Positions 1 through 11,600 of a DNA stretch of 64,000 nt are shown piece after piece. Every line of letters begins with the position of its first letter. Position 1 is the first letter of the stretch. The notes under the pieces are model-generated. The model made no database searches and was not told the origin of the DNA. It saw nothing but the letters and a program-made list of their open reading frames with translations. Location of the stretch: positions 1 to 64,000 of the forward strand of contig DF237385.1 of NCBI GenBank assembly GCA_000708835.1, in the 5' to 3' direction. The DNA comes from Klebsormidium nitens. Lineage: Eukaryota > Streptophyta > Klebsormidiophyceae > Klebsormidiales > Klebsormidiaceae. A program made the translations under genes and the position numbers.

Positions 1-1607
1 CGGTGATCCGGTGGCATTTCTAGTTCAATACACGCTCCCGCACCCACCCGGGACCCACCCTAACCCCCTAACCAACCTCACCCTTCCCCAATACCTCAAC
101 GCAAGTTGCCAGATCAACATCCGCAGGCGCTGGGCTCCGAGTCGGCCGGCGACAATATCGAGGTCGCCAAGTTGCATCATGCATGTACCTAAGAGCGACT
201 AGTGTGTCAAGTGGTACCTATGCAACGCGCATGCCACACCACTGCAAGTGCTGCATGGCTGCATGTCAGGGCCCAGTCACCGTCAACATAGCTAACTTAT
301 AGATACAATCCACGGAGATTTTGGGGCGCGAAACAACTACCGTACCATAGAGGAGGCATTAAGACAACGAAAGTGTCGGATAAGGAAGCTGCTTACATTT
401 GTAAGACGGTACTGTAGTTACACCAGCCGATTAGAGACACTCTGCGCGCAGCCCTGCTCTTGGGGAGCCGTCCATCTTCCTTCTCACGCAAAAAGCACCG
501 TACAGCAGCGATGGCCCAAGCCGAGAAGGGCATGCTTAGGTGCCCCAGGTGCCGCCTTCTCCTCGTGAGTAACTTGCAAAAGACACTCGTATGCATGCAT
601 GAATACGGAATTTGGTTTCCGCTGAATGCTGGCTCGTGGTGGCTGCCGGGCCAAAAGGAGCTTCGATCTTGTCTGAATACGGGCTGGTTTGAAGTGGTTC
701 TGTACATTATGCCCTGATCGGAGTTCCTTGATCACGTGACCTGATTTGAATGTCAGACTGACAAGAAAGGAGACAACTTCAAAATGTTGGGGCTCCCAAT
801 TCATCGTCGTCAAGTCGTCTAGCCTAGCTAAAATTCTTCTTTTGAAGCAGACGATCCTTCCTTCTTTCGATTCCTTGGCTGGTTGAAGAGCTGTAGATTC
901 GGAGAGCCGCTTGAACACCCTGCTGTTCTTTGGCATGCTTTCACAGTCGTCTGTTATCTACTCCCTTTTCCAAACGCATGCTTAATGGCACTTCTAGGGT
1001 TAACCCACAAACCCTCTTTTTGTATGAAACAGCTCACAGCTCGACGGTTTGAAATTACAGACCTGTTTAAAGCGAAGTGCATGTAGTTAGAGGAGAGAGG
1101 GGAGAAGAGTTGGCATACGAGTTCAGATCAATTTTGGGGCAAGCTTTGTAAGCAGGGCAGCCAACGAGGTTACAAACCTGAGGGACTGTGCAGACTGCCT
1201 CGTTTGTTCTTTCCACCATCTTCGATAATTGCAAGTTAGAATCTATGCTGACCCAAGTGTTAAGCGCGAGAAGAAGAAAGAAGCGCCATTACATAGTACA
1301 TCTGGGGGTCCTTGGTGGAATCGCCTGTCCATTCGCAGGACACTCTACCAAAGTTTTGCATTTTGCGAGTAGATGCGAAGCAACCCATGTTTTTCGTTGG
1401 AAGTAGCAACTTTGAGTCCTGAGCTCAACAGCTGCGGACAACATCGGCCGTCTGAATCAGTGCGGTCTCGTCTTTGGCCAAGTTTCACCAAGTCTTTCCG
1501 ACGGAACTTCGTTGTCAGCGGATTTGCCCGTCACTGAACAACGGCGCCGATCAAGCGGTTAGGTCCGTTTCCAGAATGGGATTGACACTTTCTACTTCTC
1601 TTTGCAG
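1..1607. other. Upstream region of the dirigent-like gene
   Basis: No convincing complete gene is visible here. The stretch must contain the first coding exon of the dirigent-like gene, because the exon starting at 1608 is open from a clean acceptor and has no in-frame ATG. I could not choose between several possible ATG-to-donor combinations. A CATGCATGCAT run lies at 591-600. The overlapping ORFs at 393-936 share no family resemblance and lack splice logic. Confidence 0.4.
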
Positions 1608-3563
1608 GTTCTTTTGCTTGCTCTGCTGGCTTCGCCCGTCCAGTCCGGGACTGCTCGGTTGGAGTTCGCCGAGCACAACCTCCAGTTGACGGAAGCAACC
1701 ACGCCCCTCAGTCAGAAGGTCTCAGGAAGAAGTTTCGGGGACAGCATCATTTTCAGGTTAGCAGAACGTACTAGCAGATGCCAAACTGTTGGGCTCGCAG
1801 GGAAGGATACGCGGAAAACATGTCATGCAAAGTGAAAGCGCATTTGCAGACCGTCGGTTGCCGCAAGCCGTCCCTTGCAGGTGTTTGCGAAGGTTTTGGG
1901 CGTTCGGTGCCCCCTTTTGATGTGGGGCGGCGAACTGAGAAGCCGTTCCAACCGACCGAAGCTATGAAGCGTTTCGATCGGCAGAAGTCTGCACGTGCAG
2001 ACGTGGCGACCCAAGTCGTCTGCTGGACTGTGTGTATTATTAGCGAAATTCTGTGTCGATCCACGAGTATTTTGCTACTGCTAAAGGCACTTGAGCGCGC
2101 CTCAGACCCTCCACTGTTGCCACTCTGGCTCATCGGATCGCCTATGCAGATGTTTCGGAACGCTTCTACCTGTGCTTGACAGCCTGTCCTTCGTGAAGAA
2201 TCTAGAGTGTCGTCTTGGTATTGGTTTTAAAGTTGGATCAATGTCTGCTCTGGCAGCAACTAGGGGTACCCAGATACCTTCCTCCGTTTCGTATGATGCT
2301 CACGAAGCTGCTAAGTGTACAGCCTGTTTCGGCATCAAAAATCACGATAATCCATACTTTGAGAACGTTCGACTTCCGCCAAACTTTTGCCCTTTTGTAC
2401 GTAATCGACAAAATTAGATGGCGACACGATTTCCCGATTCTGAACCGTTCGATCTGGCGATCTTATCGACCACGCCCGAACCACCTTAGCTTCCTTCCGC
2501 AAGCCGGCGGATGCCACAACAGCTCAAACGGGGCGTAAACAGTAGCGACATCTTTCTTTTTAAGATTTTGTTCGCTTTTACGATCGCAAATTTGACTGCT
2601 TTACGCTAACAGCATAATCAACTGGAAAGTTTTGGAATTGCAAGCCTTGTCCCCACAGGAACCCCCTTCTGGACTTCAACACTATGGAGAACGTCGGCCA
2701 CACGGAAGGCGTGTGCATTTACACCGTGGCGCGTGACGTCACCGGCGGCTACGAGCTTGAGTGCGATTTCACTTGCGTCCTAGATAAGGGCACCTTCACC
2801 GTCACGGTGAGCCGCTTTGTGTTTGCTTCGAATTTGACGTCAGCGCTATGACGTCAAACTTTAAGAAGATTCAGGATGTCGCCTTATGCATCGACTTGAG
2901 ATTACGCGAAGAGGGGAGAGCGAGATGGGTTCGGAGTGGTTCGATAAGGATATTGCAGATCGTTCAAATACTTTGTTGCTGACTCCACGTCACTTGACAT
3001 TCAAGGCACCGTGCTTCTGCTGAGTATCAAAAGGATTTAAGCTAGCATCCAAAAGAACGCGCTTTGGTTGACCCTCCGCTCCGAAGATCGCACACGGAGC
3101 TTGTCCCCTCCCAGCCTTCACGCAACGGCCCGGGAAAGGCAGGCATTACTTACCGCCCTTTCCATCAGAACAAGTCACTGCGAAAATGGATTGACATTCT
3201 AATGAGATCCATTTCGCAGAGCCAATAGACGGACGGGCCGTCCGCGATGGCGGTTGTGAACGGAACCGGAGGCCACTTGGGAGCCACCGGGGTCTTCGAA
3301 GAACAATCTGTTAACGTTATCGGTTTATATAAATTGTATTGGTTCCACAGGGCCAATGGACGGACGCGCCGTCGGCAATGGCGGTCGTGGGCGGAACCGG
3401 AATCTACTCGGGAGCCACCGGGGTCGTCCAGCAGAGCAGGCTCAAGCACGACAAAGCGACCGGGGCTGACCTGTTTGGGCTCAACATTCGGATATACGCC
3501 CTTCCTGAGATTCAGCTCAAACCCCTGGGACCCCATGATTCTGAATCCGGTGTTATCGTGTAA
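1608..3563 (+). CDS. Dirigent-like (AOC-barrel) secreted protein, 5' end missing
   Basis: Three exons are supported: 1608-1756, 2659-2806 and 3351-3563, with the stop at 3561-3563. All junctions are GT-AG and the phases agree. The first visible exon opens with a hydrophobic run (VLLLALLASPVQSG) that looks like the core of a signal peptide. The second carries ENVGHTEGVCIYT, the pattern around which dirigent and allene-oxide-cyclase barrels are built. The third carries the typical AVVGGTGIYSGATG turn near its start, after a GQW segment. Dirigent family proteins guide phenoxy-radical coupling in the plant cell wall, but catalytic specificity cannot be read here. The start codon lies in an upstream exon that I could not identify. 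The intron before the last exon carries a decayed copy of that exon's beginning (3220-3310). Confidence 0.72.
3220..3310 (+). repeat. Decoy copy of the dirigent last-exon head
   Basis: Bases 3220-3310 repeat 3351-3441 with an offset of 131, including an intact CAG acceptor just before the copy. In the reading frame of the real exon the copy gives SQ-stop-TDGPSAMAVVNGTG against GQWTDAPSAMAVVGGTG, so a TGG codon has become TAG. If spliced in, it would truncate the protein. It is most simply read as a tandem duplication of intron tail plus exon head that is normally skipped. Confidence 0.9.
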
Positions 3564-5673
3564 GGCTTTTTAAGGGAATGATTCAGCAGGCGCACTTGAG
3601 AAAGGGCTCGATCAGGTCTGATTCGATCCAGAACCTGGGTCGATACATTACTGATTGCTAGCTTCTTTGCAACACGATCGCTTTCAACGATACGTACTTT
3701 CCAGAAGGAAGCTTCTTTTCAAGTCCTACAATTCAATGGACATCACAAAGACCTCCGTCGAGCAGCTGGGCCATGTTCAACCTCAGGTTATCTGGTCTCT
3801 GAGCAGGCTGTCCCAGATTTTTGAGTACCCTCGTATACCCATATGCGTATAGCGGGAGCGGCACATGCAGCCGGTTCGCTGCTGACGGTTTTTACTTGCA
3901 AATCAGAAATTGAGAGAACCGGGTTTAGTCCTCGCATTAATGCATGGATCGACCGCTTATTTCGACCTGCTGTGCTTGCCAGGTCTCGCGGTCGCACTTT
4001 CAATTCATCACTTGCATGCATGCATGCACCATATGGCATTGTTTGTATATGTTTAATCAATCCCTAATGATGGTAGCTCGTGTTTAAGTACACATATGAT
4101 GCAGCATATGCAGTGGTCACTTATCGGCCATGCATAGATTGGGGCGGCACATGCACTGATATAAGCATGCGCTGGATGATCGGATAAGTTAACCAGCAAA
4201 TTATGATCATGCATCATGCAAGCTCGAGAGCTTAAGATCGCAAGGCCGGCCGGCCTAGCTGTATTCCAATGATGCCGGGAGTCATGCTATGAAAAGCACG
4301 TGATTTAAATTGCTCGTGCTGCCAGCCAGCATCTACTGATACGTGACAAATCAGGCGGATATACATGATCGTCCGTGGCCCGGGCCCCAGGGTCGGCCCC
4401 GTTCCTTGGGCTGGCATGCGCGCGCGCATTTTCTTAAGTTTCTTCAGGAACCCGTCATGACGGGGCCCTCCTCTGTTTACCAGAGCGCAGTATCCTCCCA
4501 CCGTTCAGGAGGAACGGAGAAGCCCCACCAGATCCACATCTGTTTGCGACGCTATCATGTGGGTCTTCGAATTGTCTCTCTTTTCGTGGGACGCGGTAGT
4601 CGCCAAAGCAGCCTTATCAGTTATCACGACGCACTGGAATTTCGGAGAAGTTGTAACTGCCCTTGGCCCTGAGCTTCACGGACGGCACGTTGCCGTGCGG
4701 TGGCCAAGCAATAGCGGCTGTTAGCCTATCTACTCCAAACGAACAATTGTATGCAAAGAGGTACGCAGGCTGTCTTTGCTCCTGTCTTCCGGGCCCGTCG
4801 CTAGCAATGGGTCCTATAGTTCTTCCAGGATCCCATCGTGCAAGCCGTTCGTAATGAATTGTCTGCCGTCGGCATGCGCCAAACAACCCGCCAAGGTAGA
4901 GTCTTCACATCGCGGGAGAGAAACTGCTAAGCACCTGCAGGCAATACAAAGTGCGTCAGCCCCCTTAATTAAGCTTCCTTTGCTGACATCACTTCCCACG
5001 CCAATGGAAAGACCCTCTTCACGTGTACTATCAATTGCTCGTTCAAGCTAGAAGGTGCATCGACGCTTGGCGCACAGATTGAATCAGGATGCTGATGATT
5101 GGTTGAATGATGATGTGCAGAATAACGGCAGTGCTTTCGATCTCCAACACCTGAAAGGCGGTCCTTCCAGGCCGATGCAGCGGACCGTCGCAAGTCGAGA
5201 GGCCTAAGCCAAACAGGCAAGAGAATCAGACAGCATTACAAGTAGTGCGGCTGCACCCGCGAATCTTACCCGGTTCACGGACAACGAGTGGTCCGATCGC
5301 CTTGACAAAGCTCGACTTTGATGGCTAGTCCTGTCCGCCCCTCACGCGCAGCACCGATCCAACAACGACAGGGCCCGTATTCCTCTCTGTGCAAGTCCGT
5401 TGTCCGCGAGCGGAGAAGCGGAAGCAGACGCAACATGGACGGAAAGAACGTGCGTGCGCCAATGCCTTCCCTCCGCTGCCCAATCCCCCTTCGCTGCTCA
5501 ATGCGTGGTCCGCGCCCCAGTAAGCCGGTTGGAGCATCTCGGGAGCTTAACAAAGTCCCGTTGTTACCGGTGTCATCGTCGGCCCAAGGCACTTAGAAGA
5601 GCCGTATCAACACGCTTAACGTTTTCCCTTTACGCCTGTTTATCTCAGAAGAGGTTGCGGGCTCCAACGTTTC
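3564..5673. other. Spacer between convergent genes
   Basis: This is the shared 3' side of the dirigent-like gene (+) and the mannosidase gene (-). I see no exon with family support. It is notable for CATGCA-rich sequence (a TGCATGC run at 4013-4027, with further CATGCA and GATC motifs up to about 4430). The longer overlapping ORFs around 5275-5600 occur on both strands in a CG-rich patch and look incidental. Confidence 0.5.
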
Positions 5674-8600
5674 TTAGCCCGCGGCTAAGTCCGCTTTGCA
5701 GGTCGGGGGTTCCGCCGAGAGAATCTCTTCCGGTGCCGGAGCGATACTGATCGGTTCCGGGGCAGGGTTTGCGGATATTGCGGGTTGGGGCGTCGAGGGT
5801 CTGTGCGCCGTTCCGACGTGTTGGAAAAACATCTGACCCTGCTGGTTAACGGAAACCACGAACTTCTGACCCGGGGGGAGGGGAGCGGCCTGGCCGTTAG
5901 CCTGCGCGGCCTGCTGGAAGAGGGAGGCCATTTTCATCTGGTGCATCTGCACGGGAGGGCGGAATCCGCGGGTCAGAGCGGAATACAGTCATGGAGCTGC
6001 TGGAAAAAGGTGGTCGTTCTCATCTGATGCATCTGCACGGAAGAGCGGAATCCGGGGACCAGAGAGGAACGACGGACGGAGTATAATGTGGGGCGCGTTG
6101 AAGTGGTCGTTCTCATCTGGTGCGTTTGCAAAGCTGAATCCGGGTCGGTACCGAAAAACGACGTTACAAATGCATGGCGATCCATGCGCGGCCATCGTCT
6201 CCAACCGGAAACGTTGGATGGTTAACTGACTGCGCTTGTTGCTCCGTTCACTTTCTTCATCTCAAAAATTCTCCTGCCACGTTCAAATGAACCTGATACT
6301 GCCCTGACGACTCTGCCGCGATCCCCGAGTCATCCCGAGGATTTCGAGAAGTAGGTGCTCTAATTAGCGTCCAGATCTTTTAGTAAGGGCCGTCAGCGTC
6401 TAGTTTCCACGCTTCTGTGGTCTTGAAAGCAGACTAGGGAAGAAGGTGATGCGGATATCGAAATCCCTGATACGAGATCGATTCCCAATCTCGTATCCCT
6501 GAGTGTATCCCATCCCATCAGAGGTCGGGATGTCGGGCAAGTGTACTGTTCACAATCGTCCAAAGCAACTCCATGAAGCCTGGACGTTTCGACCAAAGAC
6601 CACAAGCTCGACAGGATAATTACTATCTAACCGCGCATGAATTGCCAAGACCACCAGCGCTGAACAACAGGGCTGGTTTTAAGCCAAGAACCTTTCCAAG
6701 ACCTTATGCAGACTACCGCGCCCGAGCTCCGAAAGCAGATCTGTTGGCGCGCCATGGAACTTCTTTCAGTCGACAGAAATGCTGTCCAGTCGTCTCGTTC
6801 CCTCCCTCAAACGAGAGTCGTTGCAGAAACAGAGACTTGAAGTCCTAGCTGGGCAGCTTACTAGTCCAAAATCGAAGAGATGCGGGCCTAAGCAGAGGAA
6901 AGTTCTCTCACCTGTCGCTGCTTGTGACGTGCCAGTATGTGTTCGTGGTTGATAACCGTATCAGCGGATGGGGGAAACGGCACCATGTTGTGAACGCCCA
7001 CGTGGCGCCAGAAGGACAGGGCGGGGCACCGGCCCTTCGAACGAACGATAATCCACAAAAGTGTCAATTTCATGACCGATAAGCCCTGTGAAAACTAACG
7101 TCAAGCCCAGGGGCCGACTCTGGGGTTAGCTTGGTGGTTAGTTGGGTTCGGGTGCGATGGGCCGGGTGCGAAGCGCAGATATGTCCGGGTTTGTCTTTGC
7201 CAGGTGATGAAAACTTGTTTACCCATAAAGGTTACTCTCAAATGATTGAGCGTTGTAATCCGTTTTAGACGACGAGGGAGAAATTCGCCAGAACAATCTC
7301 AAAGGCCATCGGAGATTCTCTATACGATACGAATCCTGCCACGTATTCAATTTGGGCGTTGCCAAAAGTACTCGAGCTTCGCACTTGATTGGAGATTGAG
7401 TACTGGATGTCAAAGAACCTGTGTAGTCCCGCCCCAGAAATCCGTCGACTGGAACGACCGATAAAACGACTTCAGCATCGTAAGCAAAGTCTGTCAGCTC
7501 GGCTTTCCACGAAGGAAGCACTAAAAGCCAAAGGCCGTCTTTCCATGTGGCAGTTTGAACGAGGCCGCAGCACAGAACCCGTCAGAAGACTGATAAAAAA
7601 GTGTCCTTAAAGCCTCACGTTGCCGCTGCATAATGACGGAGAATGAGAGAATTTTGTGAAAGTGGATAAGAGGCGCGCCAATTTGATATTCCGGAATTGA
7701 AGGAATGTCAGAAAGATATCAACACCCGGTAAAAGATGATGAAAACAGAACAGAAGTATGGAGAAATAAGAAAAGAGAAAAAGGAAGAGTGGTCCTGCGC
7801 TTACCACCAAGGGCTCAACTCCCTCATCCGTCCAGATGTCCCACGTGGCCTCCTCTCCTTCCGTTGCTTCCGTGACGTTTCTGCTGACGTCATTGACGCG
7901 AGCCGGGTCCTCAAGTGCCTCCTCTTGTGCTGACGCCTCGATGACGCCTTGCAGAGGGGATGCCACATTCGGCGAAGGACACGTGGCAGCACCAGAGCCG
8001 TCGGTTGGACTCTCGCTGGGGTCCGGAAGCGTCCGCGGTGCCTCGCTGCCTGGGCTGCTGACGTCAGCCGTCGACTTTGCGTCTCCAGCCACGTCTTCTT
8101 GGCTGACGTCAGAAAGAGCGCCATTAGAGAGCGGGAGCTCGCTCACAGGGGCGCCAGTATTCCGTCCCTTCGTTTCCGTGGCCAATACCGCGGCCAGTCC
8201 CGCTCCAGCCGCAGTTCCGTTCTCTTCCTCTGTTAGCCGCTCCGTTTCCGCGGATTGCACCGTCACGCTTCGTCCAGACAGCGGCTTATGAGCGTCACTA
8301 AAACCATCTTTTACAGCCTTTCCATCACTCGAGATCAACTCCGGGCCATCTTCCCGTACACTCACAACGCCCGATAAGGAATCTACGCCTACGGCTTCCG
8401 CAACTTTTACCGATTCCGCATTTAGCCCCCTCTTCCCGTCGTCAGCAGTTCCGCTTCCGTCTTCACCAGTTCCGCTCGAAGGGCTACCGTCAAAGTCTTT
8501 CAAAGCGTTACTGGACCCCGCTAGAGTCTCTCGCCCTTCTGAAGTACGTTCGTTCCTCTGCTTTCCAAAATTCCCATCCGTTTCCGATTCTACAGGCCAA

Positions 8601-11600
8601 CCTTTTGCCGAAGGCGACCCTTCCAGTCGCGGAGAAGAGGGTTCTGATCGCCCTTCTGAGAGTGGTTCAGTAGCAGCTTCCGGCTGCTCCTTTGGATCCG
8701 TCTCGCTCCTCGACTCGGTGAATGGCTCAAGGGACAAGTCGGGGCGGATCGGAAACAAGTGGCCCTCCGTGCTGAAGACGTACCTGCCACAAGAGAAGAT
8801 GAAGATTTTGGACTCCCACAGACTTTGGCTGATAGGGCTGGTCGGAGCTCTGTGAAGCGAAGAAGGGAGCACGTTAATAGGTAGGCGCCGGATAAGGCCG
8901 AATAGGCGAAGCAAAGGTGGAGTTGGTGTTTGCGCTAAAAGTAACTACTCAGTTATTAAGAAATCTCTGTGGGATGACCAGGGCTCGGGCAACTCTGCGT
9001 CAAGCGCTGTACCGAACAGGAAGCTTCCCCTTGAGATACGTTTCTACTCAAACGAAGGGAACAGGGAAAGACGAGATTCATAAAAAGTTCGATCCTTTTT
9101 GCATAATAGTGGGGTTCCTGGAGGCGCCAACAGCAGAGAACAGCTGACTCAGCTGAGCCAAAGATGATTGCTTACGGGTAAGGTCCGTTTTCCACCAGGT
9201 TGTCCCCCTCGAGCGCCGAATCGAACAGCAGCCACAGATATTTCACCTGCACACGTCATTATCAAAACAGTGTCACTTTAACGAAGCGAAGCCTTTGATC
9301 AACAACCACAAATGTTCTAACTGCACCGCTAATCAAGAAAGAAAACTCTATAGATTTGACAAGCCAAGACCTCGTTTCATTGGTTCCTACGAGACTCTTT
9401 ACTTGAAGAAGCATATCGACTATCCATCTATCACAGTCTTTGGGTTGAATATTTCCCTCGACTGCTTTCTATTTAGCTGCTCAGAAGCCCCTGAAAAGGA
9501 TCACAGGAGACGCAATGCATAGAGCGTTTCTGCTTGACTGAAGTCCAAAGGACATCTATATGCCCGTCGATATGCTTGCGGTTTACGCTCTGCTCGAAAG
9601 TACCTGAGTCTAGCTCCAGCATCTTGACGCTAAAGGAATTGGAAGCTGACTTCATCATCGATAGCTCACCGTCAAGGGAAAGAAACGGCTCAGAGTTGCC
9701 GCACTGGCTGACTCCCCGTACGAAGCTCTGTACCTAAAAGTCTATCGATTCCGGCATCTGTGCTCACCGTTTCGGAGAGGAAGAAGCTCTCCATGTGGTC
9801 CTCCTTCTCGTGCGTCTGGACGTCCGTGACGTGGCAGTAGCCGCAGGGACACGTGGCACCATACTGGATGCTTGCCACGATATCTCGGCCCACGTGGAGG
9901 TACATCGGGTCGCGTGTCGCGCGGTAGAGCCAGTACGTGCTCTCGGCCAGTTCAGGGCGCAACGGATAGCTGTTTTGGCCAGGCTGCAGAGGTTTTAAGG
10001 GTTTCGTAAGAGGAGCTTGAGTTTGAAGGAAGCTTAAAGGTTTCTGCCGACTCTGGGGATGCTATTCGACCAGAAAGCAGTAACAATAGGAACGATTAGT
10101 CAAGGGGGCAGCTCTTGTCGCCGGGCTGCAGCGATTTTCAGGGTCGTAAGCCAGTAAACGGTTTCGGCAAACGTCGGAAAAGGGACATCCGGGCTGCAAA
10201 AATACAAGGGTTATGGGTCGTCTACAGGAATCACTGAAGACACAGTGGAGGAAACACGCGCGCGAAAATTAGATGCGAATGACTTGAGGCACTATGGAGC
10301 AATTGACCTCGGCGAGCCCGCAGCGGCAAGTCGGAGCAATCATTGCAATATGAGCGTCCTCTGAGTGGACATCAAGTGTTGCAGAAATTGAACTTGGGGA
10401 TGACGCAAACGGAAGTTAAGGCGAGGGAATGATCAGAGAGTTGGGGAAAAAACAAAAGTCAAACCGACTGGTCTTAGAGAACAAGCGCAAATATGGATAC
10501 CTGCACATCTTGGTTGACGAGATTGAAACCCTCGGGCGTGAAGCCAAAGCGTCGCCAGACTCCGTAGAACGCGGCGTGCGTCTGCGCGGCAGCTTCCACG
10601 TCACCCGCCAGGACCTTCGTCATACCAGGGGCTGACGTCAGCGGTTGAATGGGGGATTGGGCAGTAGTAGTTCTCCGTTTGCGAAACGGGAGCTGAAGCG
10701 AGTCGTATTACGGCCGAGCTACTAGATCTGGGGCATGTCGACCAATCAAGATCGCTGAGGGACAAGCTTCGCAGTGAAAGAATCGATCGCTTCAATGCAA
10801 TTCCAGCCTCCAATGATAGCCACTTCCTGGAGGAGGTTCACGCGACAAGGGGGCAACTTCGAGTCGTCGGTGATGAGTTGAAGGGAAAGAATTTGATGAA
10901 ACGGGCAGTAGCGAAGGTCCTGGACGGTACAACTGTCCAATAAGTGCGAGGTTAAGGGACAATAGGAGACACTGAAGTACCAGAGTTGAATGCAGCAGGG
11001 CAGAGGGGCTTAGAAAGGGGAGGCAGAACCTTCCGATGAGAAAGAGAAACGCAGGGGAGCGTGAGCATAGGACGAAGTGGAAGAGCAACGTTGGGCGCTG
11101 GTAGCTGCAAGCTTTTAAGACCGGTGTTAGGAAAGAGGAGGCTCAACCCGAAGACTTCGAATCGAAATACAAGGAAATCAAGGATAATATGCAAGCAAAG
11201 GATGCCATAATATTCCAAGAACGTTGCAGATCAGCCAAAGAACAAGGTAAAGAACTTCTGACATGAAGGCCGGGCCATAGTGCCTGAAGGCTGTTGACGG
11301 GCGGCCAGAAGACGACAGTTCGGAAGAGCGGAAAACTGAAAAGGATGAAGCAATATTGAGATTACTGATTATTGAGATTATTGAGATTACAGAAACAGAA
11401 AGCAACACATACTTCTTTTCAGGCCAACAAGCTTATAGCAATAACAGCCAGAATGTCTCAGGACAATTTGGAGCATCAAACGAATAAAGCGAAATCAACG
11501 GGTCAAGACACCAAGTGACTAAAGAAAGACAAGTCTCTTCCATCTCTCACCTGCAGTCCTGGTCAGAACGCCTGGAGGCCTGGAGGCTGTTGAAGAGCGG

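Noticed and set aside
1602-1607. Start codon for the dirigent-like protein at 1602
   Set aside because: The codon is TTG and lies inside a TTTGCAG acceptor, so the exon is internal and the start is further upstream.
5275-5750. Overlapping 90-116 codon frames on both strands
   Set aside because: Local CG-rich sequence lacking stops; no conserved motif, splice logic or consistent strand.
7836-8291. 151-codon plus-strand frame
   Set aside because: It is antisense to the large mannosidase exon, whose GH47 context and splice sites are convincing.
8590-8790. Arg/Ser-rich minus-strand frame as a separate small protein
   Set aside because: It is an out-of-frame shadow of the mannosidase exon 8783-7805.
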